Assembly (NCBI GenBank): GCA_903952145.1
Contig: CAJBES010000055.1
Location: forward strand, 1-54,543
Source of the DNA: an uncultured Opitutaceae bacterium
GTDB lineage: Bacteria > Verrucomicrobiota > Verrucomicrobiia > Opitutales > Opitutaceae
Length of the DNA: 54,543 nt
Direction of reading: 5' to 3'
Below, in pieces: positions 1-9,846 of this stretch (positions are counted from its first letter, which is position 1; every line of letters begins with the position of its first letter). A program made the position numbers and the translations under genes. Under the pieces are notes generated by a model, which had not been told where the DNA came from, made no database searches, and saw nothing but the letters and a program-made list of their open reading frames with translations.

Positions 1-643
1 CGCCGTGATGACGGCAGCGATAGTAACCGCGATGAAAGCGGGCGGGCTGGTGCCGGCCACGTCAGGGCGGAATGCAGCACTGGGTGTGTTGGTGGCGCAG
101 ACGGGCCCGGAACGAGTCGGCGTCAAAGCCCTTGTCGGCCACCAGCCGCTGCTGCCGCACGGTGGGCCGCAGAGGCTCCACCGCGTGCAGGTCGTGCTGC
201 GGTCCTGGGGCCAGCCAGACGGCCACGGCCCGGCCGTGCCGGTCCGCGACCGGCCGCCAGCTTGGTGTTGAGCCCACCCTTGGTGCGGCCGATCGCCTGC
301 GCAGCTTGGCCACCCGGCGGATTGGCCCCGGCCTGATGCAACTTGATGTGCGAGCAGTCCAAGTGCCGCAGGGCGCCCTGCGCCCGCCGGGCCAGGCGTT
401 GCCGCAGTCGCGGCCACAAGCCACTGGCGCACCAGCGACGCCAGCGCGTGTAGATCGAACCCCACGGTCCATAGCGCTCCGGCACATCGCACCAGGGGCA
501 ACCCGGTGCGCAGCACCTGCCAAATCGCCGTTACCACGATCCGGTCAGCTTTGGGCGGTCGACCGCCCAAAGCTGCCACCTGCGCGTTTTCGCCCGCGCA
601 CGGTTAATATTTTTAGCCGCTGCCACAGCGACTCAGGCAACGT
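1..643 (-). pseudogene. Decayed IS5-family transposase (runs off the window edge)
   Basis: On the minus strand, pieces of an IS5-type DDE transposase can be read, but only by changing frame. From about 643 down come LPESLWQRLKIL, then GRPPKADRIVVTAIWQVLR, then DVPERYGPWGSIYTRWRRW, then LDCSHIKLHQAG and GGLNTKL in yet another frame (about 480-262), then a shifted frame with VADRHGRAV and LVADKGFDAD, and finally QPARFHRGYY beyond an in-frame TGA near position 69. I therefore see at least three frameshifts and one stop. The order of pieces matches the family, so this is one degraded copy and not a mosaic. No terminal inverted repeats were recognised, and the 3' end lies outside the window. It sits where genes for ribosomal proteins L21 and L27 often precede obg. 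Confidence 0.85.
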
Positions 644-885
644 GCATCGATCGTATGTTGGCATGTCCGCGCCTGCGACTCACCGCGCAATCCACAGTTC
701 CACACGGTTTCAATACACGCCCTCGAGGAAGTTGGTATCAGGCGTTCACTGAATCGCAATCGCGAACACGGGCTTGAGAGTTAGACCAAAGGCAGGGCGG
801 GTCTGGCGTCCGGTCGCGTGGCGCAATATTCCGCCTTTTCCGCACTGGCCTTGGCAAACGTCCCGGCATCTGCATGGTAGCTGCC

Positions 886-1920
886 ATGTTTGTCGATGAG
901 TGCACAGTCAAATTGGCTGCCGGTGACGGCGGGCGCGGTTGCGTGAGCTTCCGCCGCGAGAAATATGAGCCTTGGGGTGGCCCCAATGGCGGTGACGGCG
1001 GCCGTGGGGGCGACGTCGTCCTCGTGGGCGACCACGACACCAACAACCTCGTCGATTACAAATACCAGCCGCACTGGCGCGCCGAACGTGGCGAGCACGG
1101 CCTCGGCTCGGACCAGCATGGTCGTGATGGCGGGTCCTGTCGGCTCCGTCTGCCACTGGGCACGGTCGTGATCGATGAGGGCACCGGCAAGGTTGTAGCC
1201 GAGGTCGTCGGCGACGGGGTGGAGATCGTCCTCTGCAAGGGCGGCAACGGCGGGTGGGGCAACACCCATTTCAGGTCATCCACCCACCAGGCTCCGAAGC
1301 GCGCCAACCCCGGGCATCCCGGCGAGACCGGCACCTACCGTCTCATACTGAAAAGCATCGCCGACATCGGGCTTGTGGGCTTCCCGAACGCCGGCAAGTC
1401 CTCCCTCACCAACGCGATCACCAAGGCCCGCCCCAAAACCGCCGCCTATCCCTTCACCACACTGCACCCGCAGATCGGCGTCATCGAGTATCCCCACGAG
1501 CGCCGGCTCCTCCTCGCTGACGTGCCCGGCCTCATTGAGGGGGCGAGCGAGAACCGCGGTCTCGGCCACCGATTCCTCCGTCACATCGAGCGCTGCGCAC
1601 TCCTTCTCATTCTCATCGACATGGCCGGCACCGATGCCCGCGACCCGCGCAACGATTACAAACACCTGCTGCGTGAACTCAAACTCTACGATCCGGCGAT
1701 GCTCGAAAAGCCCATTCTGGTCGCGGCCAACAAGATGGACGTGCCCGCGGCCGCCGCGCACCTCGCCAAGTTTCGGCGCCGCTACCCAAAGGCTGACATC
1801 CTCGAAATCTCCTGTCTCACCGGCGATGGACTGCCCCGGCTGAAGAAAGAACTGTTAAAACGCGTCACCAATCTCCGCCGACGCGAAAAAAGGTCGCGCC
1901 CGCCCGGGGCCCGCGCCTAG
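886..1920 (+). CDS. obg: GTPase Obg/CgtA
   Basis: Obg is a ribosome-associated GTPase involved in 50S assembly and stress control. The 344-residue product has the glycine-rich Obg fold at its N-terminus (about 1-160; GPNGGDGGRGG visible), followed by a G domain: G1 GFPNAGKSS at about 165-173, the TT(L/F) switch I segment, G3 DVPGLIEG at about 211, G4 NKMD at about 281 and G5-like SCLTGDG. Length fits the short form without a long C-terminal extension. I start it at ATG 886 (MFVDEC) rather than at ATG 874, because family members begin with MF(V/I)D. A gene for an MshEN-like protein follows 12 bp downstream, so the two may be cotranscribed. The usual rplU-rpmA neighbours are absent; an IS remnant lies upstream instead. 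Confidence 0.97.
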   Translation: MFVDECTVKLAAGDGGRGCVSFRREKYEPWGGPNGGDGGRGGDVVLVGDHDTNNLVDYKYQPHWRAERGEHGLGSDQHGRDGGSCRLRLPLGTVVIDEGTGKVVAEVVGDGVEIVLCKGGNGGWGNTHFRSSTHQAPKRANPGHPGETGTYRLILKSIADIGLVGFPNAGKSSLTNAITKARPKTAAYPFTTLHPQIGVIEYPHERRLLLADVPGLIEGASENRGLGHRFLRHIERCALLLILIDMAGTDARDPRNDYKHLLRELKLYDPAMLEKPILVAANKMDVPAAAAHLAKFRRRYPKADILEISCLTGDGLPRLKKELLKRVTNLRRREKRSRPPGARA

Positions 1921-1932
1921 ACTGTTTCCGCC

Positions 1933-2628
1933 ATGGCAACCGAATACCGTTCCCTGCTGATGCGGGCCAACCGCCTGATGGGGGCCAATCTGGTGGACGC
2001 CAATCTCGTCCGAATCGACGACTTGGAAAAGGCCAACGAGCGTCTGCTCGAACTCGTCGTCTCGGGCCAGCCCCGGCAGAACACCGTCCTTGGCATCCTT
2101 GCCTACGAGATGAAGGTCGTGCGCGAGGAGGATGTGCTCCAACACGTTGTGGATAACGAGGGGGTCGGTCTCGTGGACCTGCGCGACTACGATGTGCCGG
2201 AGGATATTCGTCGTTCAACCGACACCAGTTCGTGCTGGGCCACCTGGTCTGTGCCTTTTGACCGCGAAGAGGATTTCCACTTCATCGCCACCGCCTACTA
2301 TCTGAGCCCCGCGGTGCGGGCGCACTGGGAGAAACTGCTCGGCGGTTCTGTTTTGTGGTTCGGCGTCACGCTCGACACCATTGCTGATTATCTCGAGAAA
2401 CTTGAGTTGGAGCGCGCGGTGCCCGCGATCGCCGGCACCCGGTCGCCCTTCAGCCGGCCCAGCGGCACCGTGGCCCCCTTCATCAAAGTCTCCGGCAGTG
2501 GCACACCCTTCAGCCGCACCGGCGGCAGCACGGGCACTCCCTTTCCGATTCCGGGCGACTTGCCGGCTCCCACTTCCGGCGCCACGCCCCCCTTTCCCGT
2601 TGACGTCACTCCCCCCGCCCGCAACTGA
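1933..2628 (+). CDS. MshEN/GspE_N-like protein preceding a GspE ATPase
   Basis: This 231-residue protein resembles the N-terminal domain found in GspE, PilB and MshE ATPases, here as a separate gene. Residues about 5-150 show the expected alpha/beta layout: an N-terminal helix pair (LLELVVSGQ, TVLGILAYEM), the segment around EDVLQHVVDNEGVGLVDL, and a second half (FIATAYYLS, LLGGSVLWFGVTLDTIADY) equivalent to the 'tgk.v...l.t...i' part of the domain. No Walker motifs are present. The last 75 residues are low-complexity and Pro/Gly/Ser/Thr-rich, with repeated (S/T)PFS-like units, probably a disordered tail. It ends 6 bp before the ATPase gene, so it is probably in the same operon and may regulate or tether that ATPase. 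Function is inferred. Confidence 0.65.
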   Translation: MATEYRSLLMRANRLMGANLVDANLVRIDDLEKANERLLELVVSGQPRQNTVLGILAYEMKVVREEDVLQHVVDNEGVGLVDLRDYDVPEDIRRSTDTSSCWATWSVPFDREEDFHFIATAYYLSPAVRAHWEKLLGGSVLWFGVTLDTIADYLEKLELERAVPAIAGTRSPFSRPSGTVAPFIKVSGSGTPFSRTGGSTGTPFPIPGDLPAPTSGATPPFPVDVTPPARN

Positions 2629-2634
2629 CCGCCC

Positions 2635-4344
2635 ATGCCCATTGGCAAAGTCCAGACCCAGATCCTTGTCAAGTTGGAGGCCATGCAACGCCTCACGGTG
2701 GAGCAGCGCGAGACCATCATGGCCCGGCCCGAGGATCTCACCGGCGAGGCCCTCGAGAAAATCCTGCAGGATGATTTTCACATCACCCCTTTTCAGCTCC
2801 TCGTCGCCAAGGCCCGCGCCCTCGGTATCGCGCCCTACAATGTGGCCCGTTACCGGCTGACCAACGCCACCTTCGAGCGTATTCCGCAGGACTTCTGCAT
2901 GCAGCACGTCGTGTTGCCCGTCGGCCAGGTGGGCGAGCTTCTGCTCGTCGCTTTCGCCAATCCCTTCGACGTCTCGCTCCCGGCCAAGATTCAAGAGATG
3001 ACCGGCAAACGCGTCATCCGCCTCCTCGGTCGCGACAAGGACATCCGCGACCGTTTTACCAAGGGTCCCGAGCGTGAAGCCACCGGCTTCGGTGATGTGG
3101 TGGACCAGATCGGTGCCGAATTTGGGAGCGTGGGTGATGTCAAGGATGAGGACCTCACCAACGAGGAATCGGGTCCCATCATCGAGCTTGCCAACCGCAT
3201 CATTGAGGAAGCGTATTTTTCCGGCACGAGTGACATCCATATCGAGCCTCAGGAAAAAGATGTGGTCGTCCGCTACCGCGTGGACGGTCTCTGTCACGAA
3301 AAATTGCGCCTGCCCGCCAAGGTCGGGCCCGCGCTTGTCGCCCGCCTGAAGATCATGTGCAACCTCGACATCGCGGAGCGCCGCCTGCCGCAGGATGGCC
3401 GCATCATCTTCAAGCAATATACCCGCAAGAATCTCGACCTCGACCTTCGCGTCTCGACCGCCCCGCTCAACCACGGTGAGGGCATCGTCATGCGTATCCT
3501 CGACAAACAAAAATCCACCCTGCCACTGACCGCCCTCGGTTTTTCTGACGAGAATCTCGCCCGCTACCGCAAGTGCATCACCCAGCCCTACGGCATGATC
3601 CTGCATTGCGGACCCACCGGTTCGGGCAAGTCCATGACACTCTACTCGGCACTCAACGAGATCAATACGCCCGATGTTGTCATCCGCACCGCCGAGGACC
3701 CCATCGAATATACGCTGGCCGGCCTAAACCAGATGCAGATGCACCGGCAGATTGGCCTCACGTTCGCTTCAGCCCTCCGTTCTTTCCTCCGCCAGGACCC
3801 CGACATCATCCTCGTCGGTGAAATCCGTGACAAGGAAACGGCCAACATCGCCGTCGAGGCCGCCCTCACCGGCCACCTCCTCGTTTCCACGCTCCACACC
3901 AATGACGCCCCAGGTACTATCGCCCGTCTCACCGACATGGGGGTGGAGCCGTTCATGATCTCTTCCTCGCTTTTGTGCGTCTGCGCCCAGCGCCTCATGC
4001 GCCGCGTCTGCAAGACGTGTCGCATTGCCTACGAGACCCATGGCCGCGAGACGGAAGTCCTTGAAAGGGCCATCGGCTGGAGCGGTCAGATCTTCAAACA
4101 CAACCCCAAGGGCTGCCCCAAGTGTGGCAACAGTGGCTACAAAGGTCGAGTCGGCATCCACGAGCTTATGGTCACCACCGAGGAACTCATCTCAGCCATA
4201 AATCGTGAGGCGGAGACCTCCGAGTTGAAGAAAATTGCCCAGCGCGACGGCATGTCGACCCTGCATCAGGACAGCCTTGCCAAGGTCAAGGCCGGCATCA
4301 CCACCCTCGAGGAAGCCATCGCCACCGTCCCGCCGGACCTCTGA
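2635..4344 (+). CDS. Type II secretion / type IV pilus assembly ATPase (GspE/PilB family)
   Basis: A 569-residue hexameric secretion ATPase that would power pilus extension or type II secretion at the inner membrane. An MshEN-type N-terminal domain occupies about 1-150. The ATPase core follows: Walker A GPTGSGKS at about 325, the Asp box with RTAEDPIEY, Walker [13 protein letters not shown] at about 388, and the His box [13 protein letters not shown] zinc-binding pair of cysteine motifs, CKTC (about 460) and CPKCG (about 493), is typical of GspE/PilB and absent from PilT. The C-terminal GRVGIHELM also fits. No pseudopilin, secretin or PilC gene is in the window, so T2SS and T4P roles cannot be separated. 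A TPR lipoprotein gene follows 33 bp downstream. Confidence 0.95.
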   Translation: MPIGKVQTQILVKLEAMQRLTVEQRETIMARPEDLTGEALEKILQDDFHITPFQLLVAKARALGIAPYNVARYRLTNATFERIPQDFCMQHVVLPVGQVGELLLVAFANPFDVSLPAKIQEMTGKRVIRLLGRDKDIRDRFTKGPEREATGFGDVVDQIGAEFGSVGDVKDEDLTNEESGPIIELANRIIEEAYFSGTSDIHIEPQEKDVVVRYRVDGLCHEKLRLPAKVGPALVARLKIMCNLDIAERRLPQDGRIIFKQYTRKNLDLDLRVSTAPLNHGEGIVMRILDKQKSTLPLTALGFSDENLARYRKCITQPYGMILHCGPTGSGKSMTLYSALNEINTPDVVIRTAEDPIEYTLAGLNQMQMHRQIGLTFASALRSFLRQDPDIILVGEIRDKETANIAVEAALTGHLLVSTLHTNDAPGTIARLTDMGVEPFMISSSLLCVCAQRLMRRVCKTCRIAYETHGRETEVLERAIGWSGQIFKHNPKGCPKCGNSGYKGRVGIHELMVTTEELISAINREAETSELKKIAQRDGMSTLHQDSLAKVKAGITTLEEAIATVPPDL

Positions 4345-4377
4345 GTGCTGCCGCGCGCCCACGCCAGATTTTTGTTC

Positions 4378-4875
4378 ATGAAACGCATATTCGCGCCCTT
4401 GGCCCTGCTCACGTTGCTCCTTCTTGCCGCGGGCTGCGCCCCCAAGATCACTTCGCTCCAGCGCAAAGAGGCGGCCAGCTTGGTGAGCGAGGCGCAGTTT
4501 GCCAGCACACTGCGCGAGTGGAGGCGCGCCGAGGAACTAACGGCCAAGGCTGCCGCCCTGTGCCCCGACAACGGCGAATACTGGCTCAACCTTGGCAGTT
4601 TCCGCCGCCGGCTCGACAACCTCTCGGGCGCCCGCGCGGCTTATACAAGTGCCGCCAAGGCCTACGGGGCCGCCTACCAGGCCGACCCCAAGGATCCGCA
4701 ACCTCTCATGCAGCAGGTCTACGTCTACTCACTGCTCGGCAAACCGAAGGACGCCCTGAAGGCGCTCAAACGTGCGCAAGCCGACCACGGCGGCAATCCC
4801 GGCGTGAAGAACTTCACCGAGCAAGCGCTCGAACGCTTGTGCGAGGATCCCGAGTTCAAGGCCCTCGCAGTCTGA
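4378..4875 (+). CDS. TPR-repeat lipoprotein
   Basis: A 165-residue predicted outer-membrane or periplasmic lipoprotein. The N-terminus has a charged MKR start, a hydrophobic stretch and a lipobox LLAAGC (cleavage before the Cys), so I start it at ATG 4378 and not at the upstream in-frame GTG at 4345. The mature part is helical with two or three tetratricopeptide-like units: ASLVSEAQFASTLREWRRAEELTAKAA is not quoted further, but the pattern continues through YWLNLGSFRRRLDNLSGAR and VYVYSLLGKPKDALKALKRA. It follows the GspE ATPase closely and on the same strand; small TPR lipoproteins such as PilF/PilW act as pilotins for secretins, so a pilotin-like role is possible. That role is inferred from context only. 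Confidence 0.75.
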   Translation: MKRIFAPLALLTLLLLAAGCAPKITSLQRKEAASLVSEAQFASTLREWRRAEELTAKAAALCPDNGEYWLNLGSFRRRLDNLSGARAAYTSAAKAYGAAYQADPKDPQPLMQQVYVYSLLGKPKDALKALKRAQADHGGNPGVKNFTEQALERLCEDPEFKALAV

Positions 4876-5038
4876 GACGGGTTCTAGCCGCCTGCGGCCC
4901 TCCTTCTCTTCAGCCTTCTCCCTTGCTCGTCTGAGGCGGCCGGCGGTTCCAGCGTGCGGAACAGGAACGCTCAGTGGGTCCGTGCTTTTGGCGTCGAGTA
5001 GCGGCCGGCAGCGGTAACCCTTCTGCACCATCAGGCCC

Positions 5039-5723
5039 ATGCATCCGTATTTTTATGAATTTCTGACCGTGCCATTGCGCACCTGCTCGCCGTGGCCAGT
5101 CCGGGCCCGGATTTTGCCATCGTGCTCCGCCAGAGCCTCATGCATGGCCGGCGCATCGCCATCTGGACGAGCATTGGCATCGGCACCGGTATCTCGCTGC
5201 ACATCACCTATTCGCTGCTTGGTATCGGCCTTCTGTTCAAGAGTTCGGTCGCGGCCTTCACCCTCCTCAAATGCACTGGGGAGGCCGACCTCGCTTGGCT
5301 CGGCGTGTAGTCACTGCGCAGCCGCCCGCGTTCCGCGCCCCCTGCCGGGGTCACTCCGTCCGCCGCCATGCCGACATAGGCAGCCCGCCCGGAGCTCCAT
5401 TGCTGCCCGCCGACCGCGTTGCCTTCGGCACCGGGGTTCTGACCAATGTGCTTAACCCCAAGGCCACGCTGTATTTCCTCGCGCTATTTCCCGTGGCGGT
5501 GAGCCCCACGACACCCAAGCTCGTGCAGGCCGGCTACGGTGTGTGGCTTATCCTGACTACGATGGCCTGGTTCTGTTTCGTGTCGCTCTTGTTCACACGG
5601 CCCGGCGCGCCCACGCGCTTCTTCCGTCACGGCCACTGGATCGACCGTGCGCTCGGCGTCGTCTTTCTCGGCTTTGCGCTGAGTCTCCTGTTCGCGACCC
5701 TGCAGGGCAACAGCCACACCTGA
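5039..5723 (+). pseudogene. Frameshifted LysE/RhtB-family amino-acid exporter
   Basis: Three frames must be joined to read this LysE-type exporter. The start MHPYFYEFLTV is at 5039. After a frameshift near 5070 the sequence continues as IAHLLAVASPGPDFAIVLRQ, the typical first helix with the SPGPDF motif, up to a TAG at 5308-5310. The second half resumes in a third frame as FGTGVLTNVLNPKATLYFLA, the hallmark second conserved block, and runs to 5723. The central linker region around 5310-5400 has diverged. Intact members are about 205 residues, and the combined length here fits. Members export amino acids or homoserine lactones; substrate unknown. With two frameshifts it is probably inactive unless these are sequencing errors. 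Confidence 0.8.
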
Positions 5724-5930
5724 CCGCCTACCTCGGCACCGCGTTCGACAGGCGCAAAGTAAAAAGCGTTAAGCGTTCCAGCGAGATCAAACCCGCAGTC
5801 AATCAGGCTATGGTGCGCTTGCGACTTGGTTCCTCGGCTTCCAATTATCTCAACATCACATCCCGACCTGTTGGTCTTGTTCTGGAGACAACGGCTGCAC
5901 CTGTTCGGACGGCTTGGACGATGCCTTAAG

Positions 5931-8564
5931 TCAGGATGGGTTTGATGGATTTTCGGAATGAGGTTCGCCGCCCGGGTAGCCATGTTCTTGCGAATGTTTT
6001 CGGAAGGCCGGCAATTTTCCAGGAGGCACCAGGGCATCCCAAGCACGGATGGCTGGGGGCACGGGCACAGCCGTGGCCGTGGCAAAACGTAGCGTGACGA
6101 TCTGCTGCGGTTGCACCGGAATCCGCACGCGACCGTCGGTCTCCGACTGGGGCTGCTCGTGTTCGCCCAGCAGATTGGTCAAACGCACGTTCCGGTGCGG
6201 CAGGTTCAGCTGGATTTCCGCTGCGCCCGCCACGCCCTCGCACTCGACGAAACGCAGCTCGATGTCCGGGCCCACCCGGCGCAAGGCCTCGACGATGATG
6301 TTGGCTGAGGTTTGCAGAAAACTCACCCTGGGGGCGAGGGTGCATCCCGGTTGCGCGAATACCGGCGTGTTGAATTCCCATGCATGGCGTGGAATCGACG
6401 CCTGTTGCCATGTGCCGCCGTGCGGCCAGAGGGCGTAGGTGAATGTCCGGCGACCCTGGCCGGCCAGGACAACATTGGGTCGGCGGCGATAATGGCTTTG
6501 GGCGTTCAACAAGGCGAGCGTGACGGTGCTGCCGTTCAATTCGTGGCACGTGAGACCTCGGTCGAGCAGTGCGATGCCCCCGCCGGTGGCGAAACCGTAG
6601 TCCGACCAGCGTACAACCGGCAATAGGGCTGAGGGCGATCCGTAGTGCTTCAAGTCGGCGGCCAGAAAATAGTCGATCGGGACGCTTTCGTTCCGTGGAT
6701 CGGTGGCGCCAAAACCATAGGGAATGCCGCGCGTCCGCTGGACTACCGTGTCCGCCAGCGGGAAATCTACGGTCACCACCATATCATGCACCCGGAGGTC
6801 GATGGTGGTTTCAAAATCGATCCGGGGAAAGTCCCGGTAAAGAATGATACGACGTTCGAGGCTGGAGCCGCCGATGAAGGCGGAGCGGGCCACTACGGTT
6901 GTTGCGACCGGTCCCGCCCACACTTCGCAGGTGGCGGCGTGATTTGAACTGCTGTCTACCCGCTTGCGCCGTGGACGGGGCGCCATCCAGTTGGCCGCAT
7001 CCTGGACGATGCCGTCCACGCTTTCGGCCTGCACCACGTTGGCCGGACCGCCGAGGAATTCGCGGCCGGTGTTCTTGTCCCGCAACGAGCGGATGGTCCC
7101 GCTCGCACGATCAATTGTCACCACATGGAACGCCGTTTCGATCGTATCCGACCAAGTTTGCGCCTGCGGTACAGGCACCGTTCCCGATTCCAGTTCCAGT
7201 CCGGCCAGGCCCGTCGATGGTTGCCGCAGGGCGCAGATCACCTGTTCACCACGGGCTTCGCAGACGAGGCCTTTGGGCCGCTGGCCGACGGGCAGGGTGA
7301 GCGCGACCGGGTCATGACGGTCCCAGTTCAGGGGATTGAACACCGCCAAACCATCACCCGGAACGGTCAAGGTTTGCTGCGCCGTGCGCATGGCATCGGC
7401 GGCCTTCTTTTCGACCAGAGCGAACCGGTCATCGGCGTTCCAATGCCCTGGATCGTCGAATGGGGCGCCGGCTCCGGCGCCCCAAAGAATGTTCCGATCC
7501 ATGTTCATCAGGAGCATGAGCCAGCCATGGTAGAACGGTTCGGACGGGTAGTTGCTCCCGGCCTGCAGGCTCGCGGCTGTGGCGAGAGCTTCGGCGGCCT
7601 GCAACAGGTGCTCCGCCTGTCGGTAGCGCCGTTTGATCTCCGGCATATTCATCCAGAATGCGTTGTAGGAAGGCAGCAGGTCGCCCCGATGTTCCGGCAG
7701 GATCGTCCGAGATTCCCGGACTTCCTGCGTGAGCGCGTCGACGTAATCACTGGGCACGGCGAACCGCAGGTTCATCTGCGGGTATTGCTGCCGCCACGCC
7801 GCCAGCAGCGCTGCGGGATAGCTGCTGAGTCGGGGCGCAAGGCTGTAGTCGCCGCCACCAACTGGCGCGAAGATACTCGTCTGGCTGGCACTGACCGCAC
7901 GCTCCTCCTCGAAGAACTGGCCGAGCCGTTCCAGTTGCATCGACGTCAGCGGTTCTTCGCATTTGAAAATCTCGGACGAGGCGGCGTACCCCCGACCGGA
8001 GCAGACCGCCAAGGTGCGGGTGCCATCCGGGGCGACCCACCAGAAGGTCGATTTGTCGGTCGGACCGTTCCGCGAGAAGAAGATCGCGTCCAGACCCAGG
8101 CCGCCGACGATTTGCGGCATCTGGCGGTGGCCGGCGCAAACGTCGTTCATCCAGGCAAAGCGGGGCCGGCGTCCGAGCAGTTCGTCATACCAGCGCAATC
8201 CCAGCACGCCCATCTGCACCAGCGCCTCGCCCCCGGAAAGGTTGATGGTGGGTTCGAGGAAAAAGCCGTTCACCAGTTCGAGCCGACCGCCTAGCATCTG
8301 GTCTTGCAGTTGCTGCATCCGCTCCGGGGCGAATTGCATCAGCGTCATCAGGTTTGGCACCTCTGAGAACGCCATGGTATAGTTCGGATCGCGGGCGATC
8401 CGGTCCATGTGATCCGAGTAATTGTTTACGACGTGGCTCCGTTCAGTATCGAAATCCACCAGCCAGCCGCTCACGGTGCCGTGGGTGTTGGGCACCAGAT
8501 AGATGTTCAGCAGTGCGGGGGCGGGTGGGGTGGGGACACTGGCAGTATCCGAAGGTGTATGCAT
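5931..8564 (-). CDS. GH38 alpha-mannosidase-like protein with altered metal ligands
   Basis: An 877-residue protein with the GH38 layout: a catalytic-like alpha/beta barrel at the N-terminus, a three-helix segment, and C-terminal beta-sandwich domains. Family landmarks include GRLELVNGFFLEPTINLSGG (about 100), WMNDVCAGHRQMP (nucleophile-position Asp at about 141), and NILWGAGAG (about 358). Relative to zinc-dependent GH38 enzymes, the H-x-D metal motif is H28-G-T30, and the second His site (NQFHDIL in classical enzymes) reads NMDRNIL, with Arg357. Both metal sites therefore look changed while the nucleophile Asp stays. No signal peptide is evident, so it is probably cytoplasmic. I prefer ATG 8564; an upstream in-frame start at 8621 would add a 19-residue basic segment. 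It stands alone, convergent with the LysE pseudogene. Activity is uncertain. Confidence 0.75.
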   Translation of the reverse strand: MHTPSDTASVPTPPAPALLNIYLVPNTHGTVSGWLVDFDTERSHVVNNYSDHMDRIARDPNYTMAFSEVPNLMTLMQFAPERMQQLQDQMLGGRLELVNGFFLEPTINLSGGEALVQMGVLGLRWYDELLGRRPRFAWMNDVCAGHRQMPQIVGGLGLDAIFFSRNGPTDKSTFWWVAPDGTRTLAVCSGRGYAASSEIFKCEEPLTSMQLERLGQFFEEERAVSASQTSIFAPVGGGDYSLAPRLSSYPAALLAAWRQQYPQMNLRFAVPSDYVDALTQEVRESRTILPEHRGDLLPSYNAFWMNMPEIKRRYRQAEHLLQAAEALATAASLQAGSNYPSEPFYHGWLMLLMNMDRNILWGAGAGAPFDDPGHWNADDRFALVEKKAADAMRTAQQTLTVPGDGLAVFNPLNWDRHDPVALTLPVGQRPKGLVCEARGEQVICALRQPSTGLAGLELESGTVPVPQAQTWSDTIETAFHVVTIDRASGTIRSLRDKNTGREFLGGPANVVQAESVDGIVQDAANWMAPRPRRKRVDSSSNHAATCEVWAGPVATTVVARSAFIGGSSLERRIILYRDFPRIDFETTIDLRVHDMVVTVDFPLADTVVQRTRGIPYGFGATDPRNESVPIDYFLAADLKHYGSPSALLPVVRWSDYGFATGGGIALLDRGLTCHELNGSTVTLALLNAQSHYRRRPNVVLAGQGRRTFTYALWPHGGTWQQASIPRHAWEFNTPVFAQPGCTLAPRVSFLQTSANIIVEALRRVGPDIELRFVECEGVAGAAEIQLNLPHRNVRLTNLLGEHEQPQSETDGRVRIPVQPQQIVTLRFATATAVPVPPAIRAWDALVPPGKLPAFRKHSQEHGYPGGEPHSENPSNPS

Positions 8565-8839
8565 GGGGGTGCGGCGAAGGGTGCGACCTGATGCTTTCAG
8601 TGGAAAGCGCCGGAAGGACAAGCATTACCGCCACGAGCGGAAGGAATCGTTTAGTCTGCTGGCACCATGCCCGGGTCGGGGTCAACCCAAGGACAGGTTG
8701 CGTCGATTGGCGTTGCCGCGCTCCACCAGACAAAGACTGGGACGCGTTGGCTATTATGGGCCCGGCCTCGTGGAGGTATCCGCCAGTCAACGGTGCAGTC
8801 CTCGGTGGTGTTCACGTTCAGTTTAGGTATTCTGACCTG

Positions 8840-9709
8840 ATGATGCCGGCACCCGATCCCCCTGCGGACGCCTCTGGCCCGGATGAGCGTTTACCCGAAG
8901 ATCTCGCCGAGGCCGGTATCTATCCCACAATGAAGGAGGGTTTCGATCACAGCCTGGTCGTCCTCGCGCTTGGACAGGACTGTTGGCTGATACCATCTGC
9001 CGCCGGTTGCCGGCTGCTCGTCGAGCCAGCCGTGGCGGGGCGCGTGCGCGCGGAGTTGTTGTGCTATGATTGCGAGAGCGTTGGTTGGCCGCCGCCGGTC
9101 GCGGTCGCAGCGCCGCCGATGGCACACCTGGTGCTGATGACTCCGCTGCTCTGGTCGCTCGTTGTGCTGGCGGTGTTTTGCGGTCAATTGCGGCACCCGG
9201 AATGGACGGGCGCCGGCACGCTCGACGCTGCGGCGGTATTCGGGCGCGGCGAAGGATGGCGGGCGTTGACCGCGCTCTTTCTGCACACGGATGTGACGCA
9301 TCTTATGTCGAACCTGCTCGGCGGCGTGTTCATCTTTGCCGCGGTGCTGTCGATCTTCGGCCTCGCCCGCGGCTGGCTGCTGCTTGGACTTGCAGCCGTG
9401 GCCGGCAACCTGACAGTCGCGGCGGCGCATTATCCCGCCCCCTACCGTTCAATCGGCGCTTCGACCGCAATCTTTGCCGGCCTCGGTCTCCTGACGGGCC
9501 GTGCTGTGGGCATCGCCATCTGCGTAGGTCACCCACATCGGTGGCGGTCGTTTTTCGTGCCGTTTGCGACGGGCCTTATCATCCTGGCACTCTACGGGGC
9601 GGGTGGACCACCGGTCGACGTGCTCGCTCACGTTGCCGGCTTTGTGGCCGGCGCGGTGCTCGGTTTCATTGCAGGCCGGCCAGCGGCCGCCGCGTCTTCA
9701 TCGGCATGA
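8840..9709 (+). CDS. Rhomboid-family intramembrane serine protease
   Basis: A 289-residue membrane protein. The first 95 residues form a soluble cytoplasmic domain (Asp/Glu-rich start, then a beta-rich segment with two cysteines, CYDCE). Six hydrophobic segments follow. Rhomboid signatures are present: GWRALTALFLHTDVTHLMSNL in the loop and helix 2 (oxyanion His/Asn region), SIGASTAIFAGL with the catalytic Ser in the fourth helix (G-A-S-T in place of the common GASG), and AHVAGFVAGAVLG with the catalytic His in the last helix. It would cleave membrane-protein substrates within the bilayer. I start at the ATG pair at 8840/8843, since upstream in-frame sequence is not protein-like. It diverges from the GH38-like gene across about 275 bp. 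Confidence 0.9.
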   Translation: MMPAPDPPADASGPDERLPEDLAEAGIYPTMKEGFDHSLVVLALGQDCWLIPSAAGCRLLVEPAVAGRVRAELLCYDCESVGWPPPVAVAAPPMAHLVLMTPLLWSLVVLAVFCGQLRHPEWTGAGTLDAAAVFGRGEGWRALTALFLHTDVTHLMSNLLGGVFIFAAVLSIFGLARGWLLLGLAAVAGNLTVAAAHYPAPYRSIGASTAIFAGLGLLTGRAVGIAICVGHPHRWRSFFVPFATGLIILALYGAGGPPVDVLAHVAGFVAGAVLGFIAGRPAAAASSSA

Positions 9710-9846
9710 CTTGAGTCCTGCTCGATTCCTTCGGTCTGCCCCTGGAATGGAACTGACTCCGTGCGACGCACCCATGGGTTTGGAGATGCTTTTGAGCCTA
9801 TTCCGGGCTGGCTCCACGCGCTTCGGGTCTTACGGTCGTCAGGACC

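Noticed and set aside
2215-3606. Minus-strand frame of 463 codons opposite the GspE gene
   Set aside because: It shows no recognisable motif, and the plus strand contains intact Walker A/B boxes.
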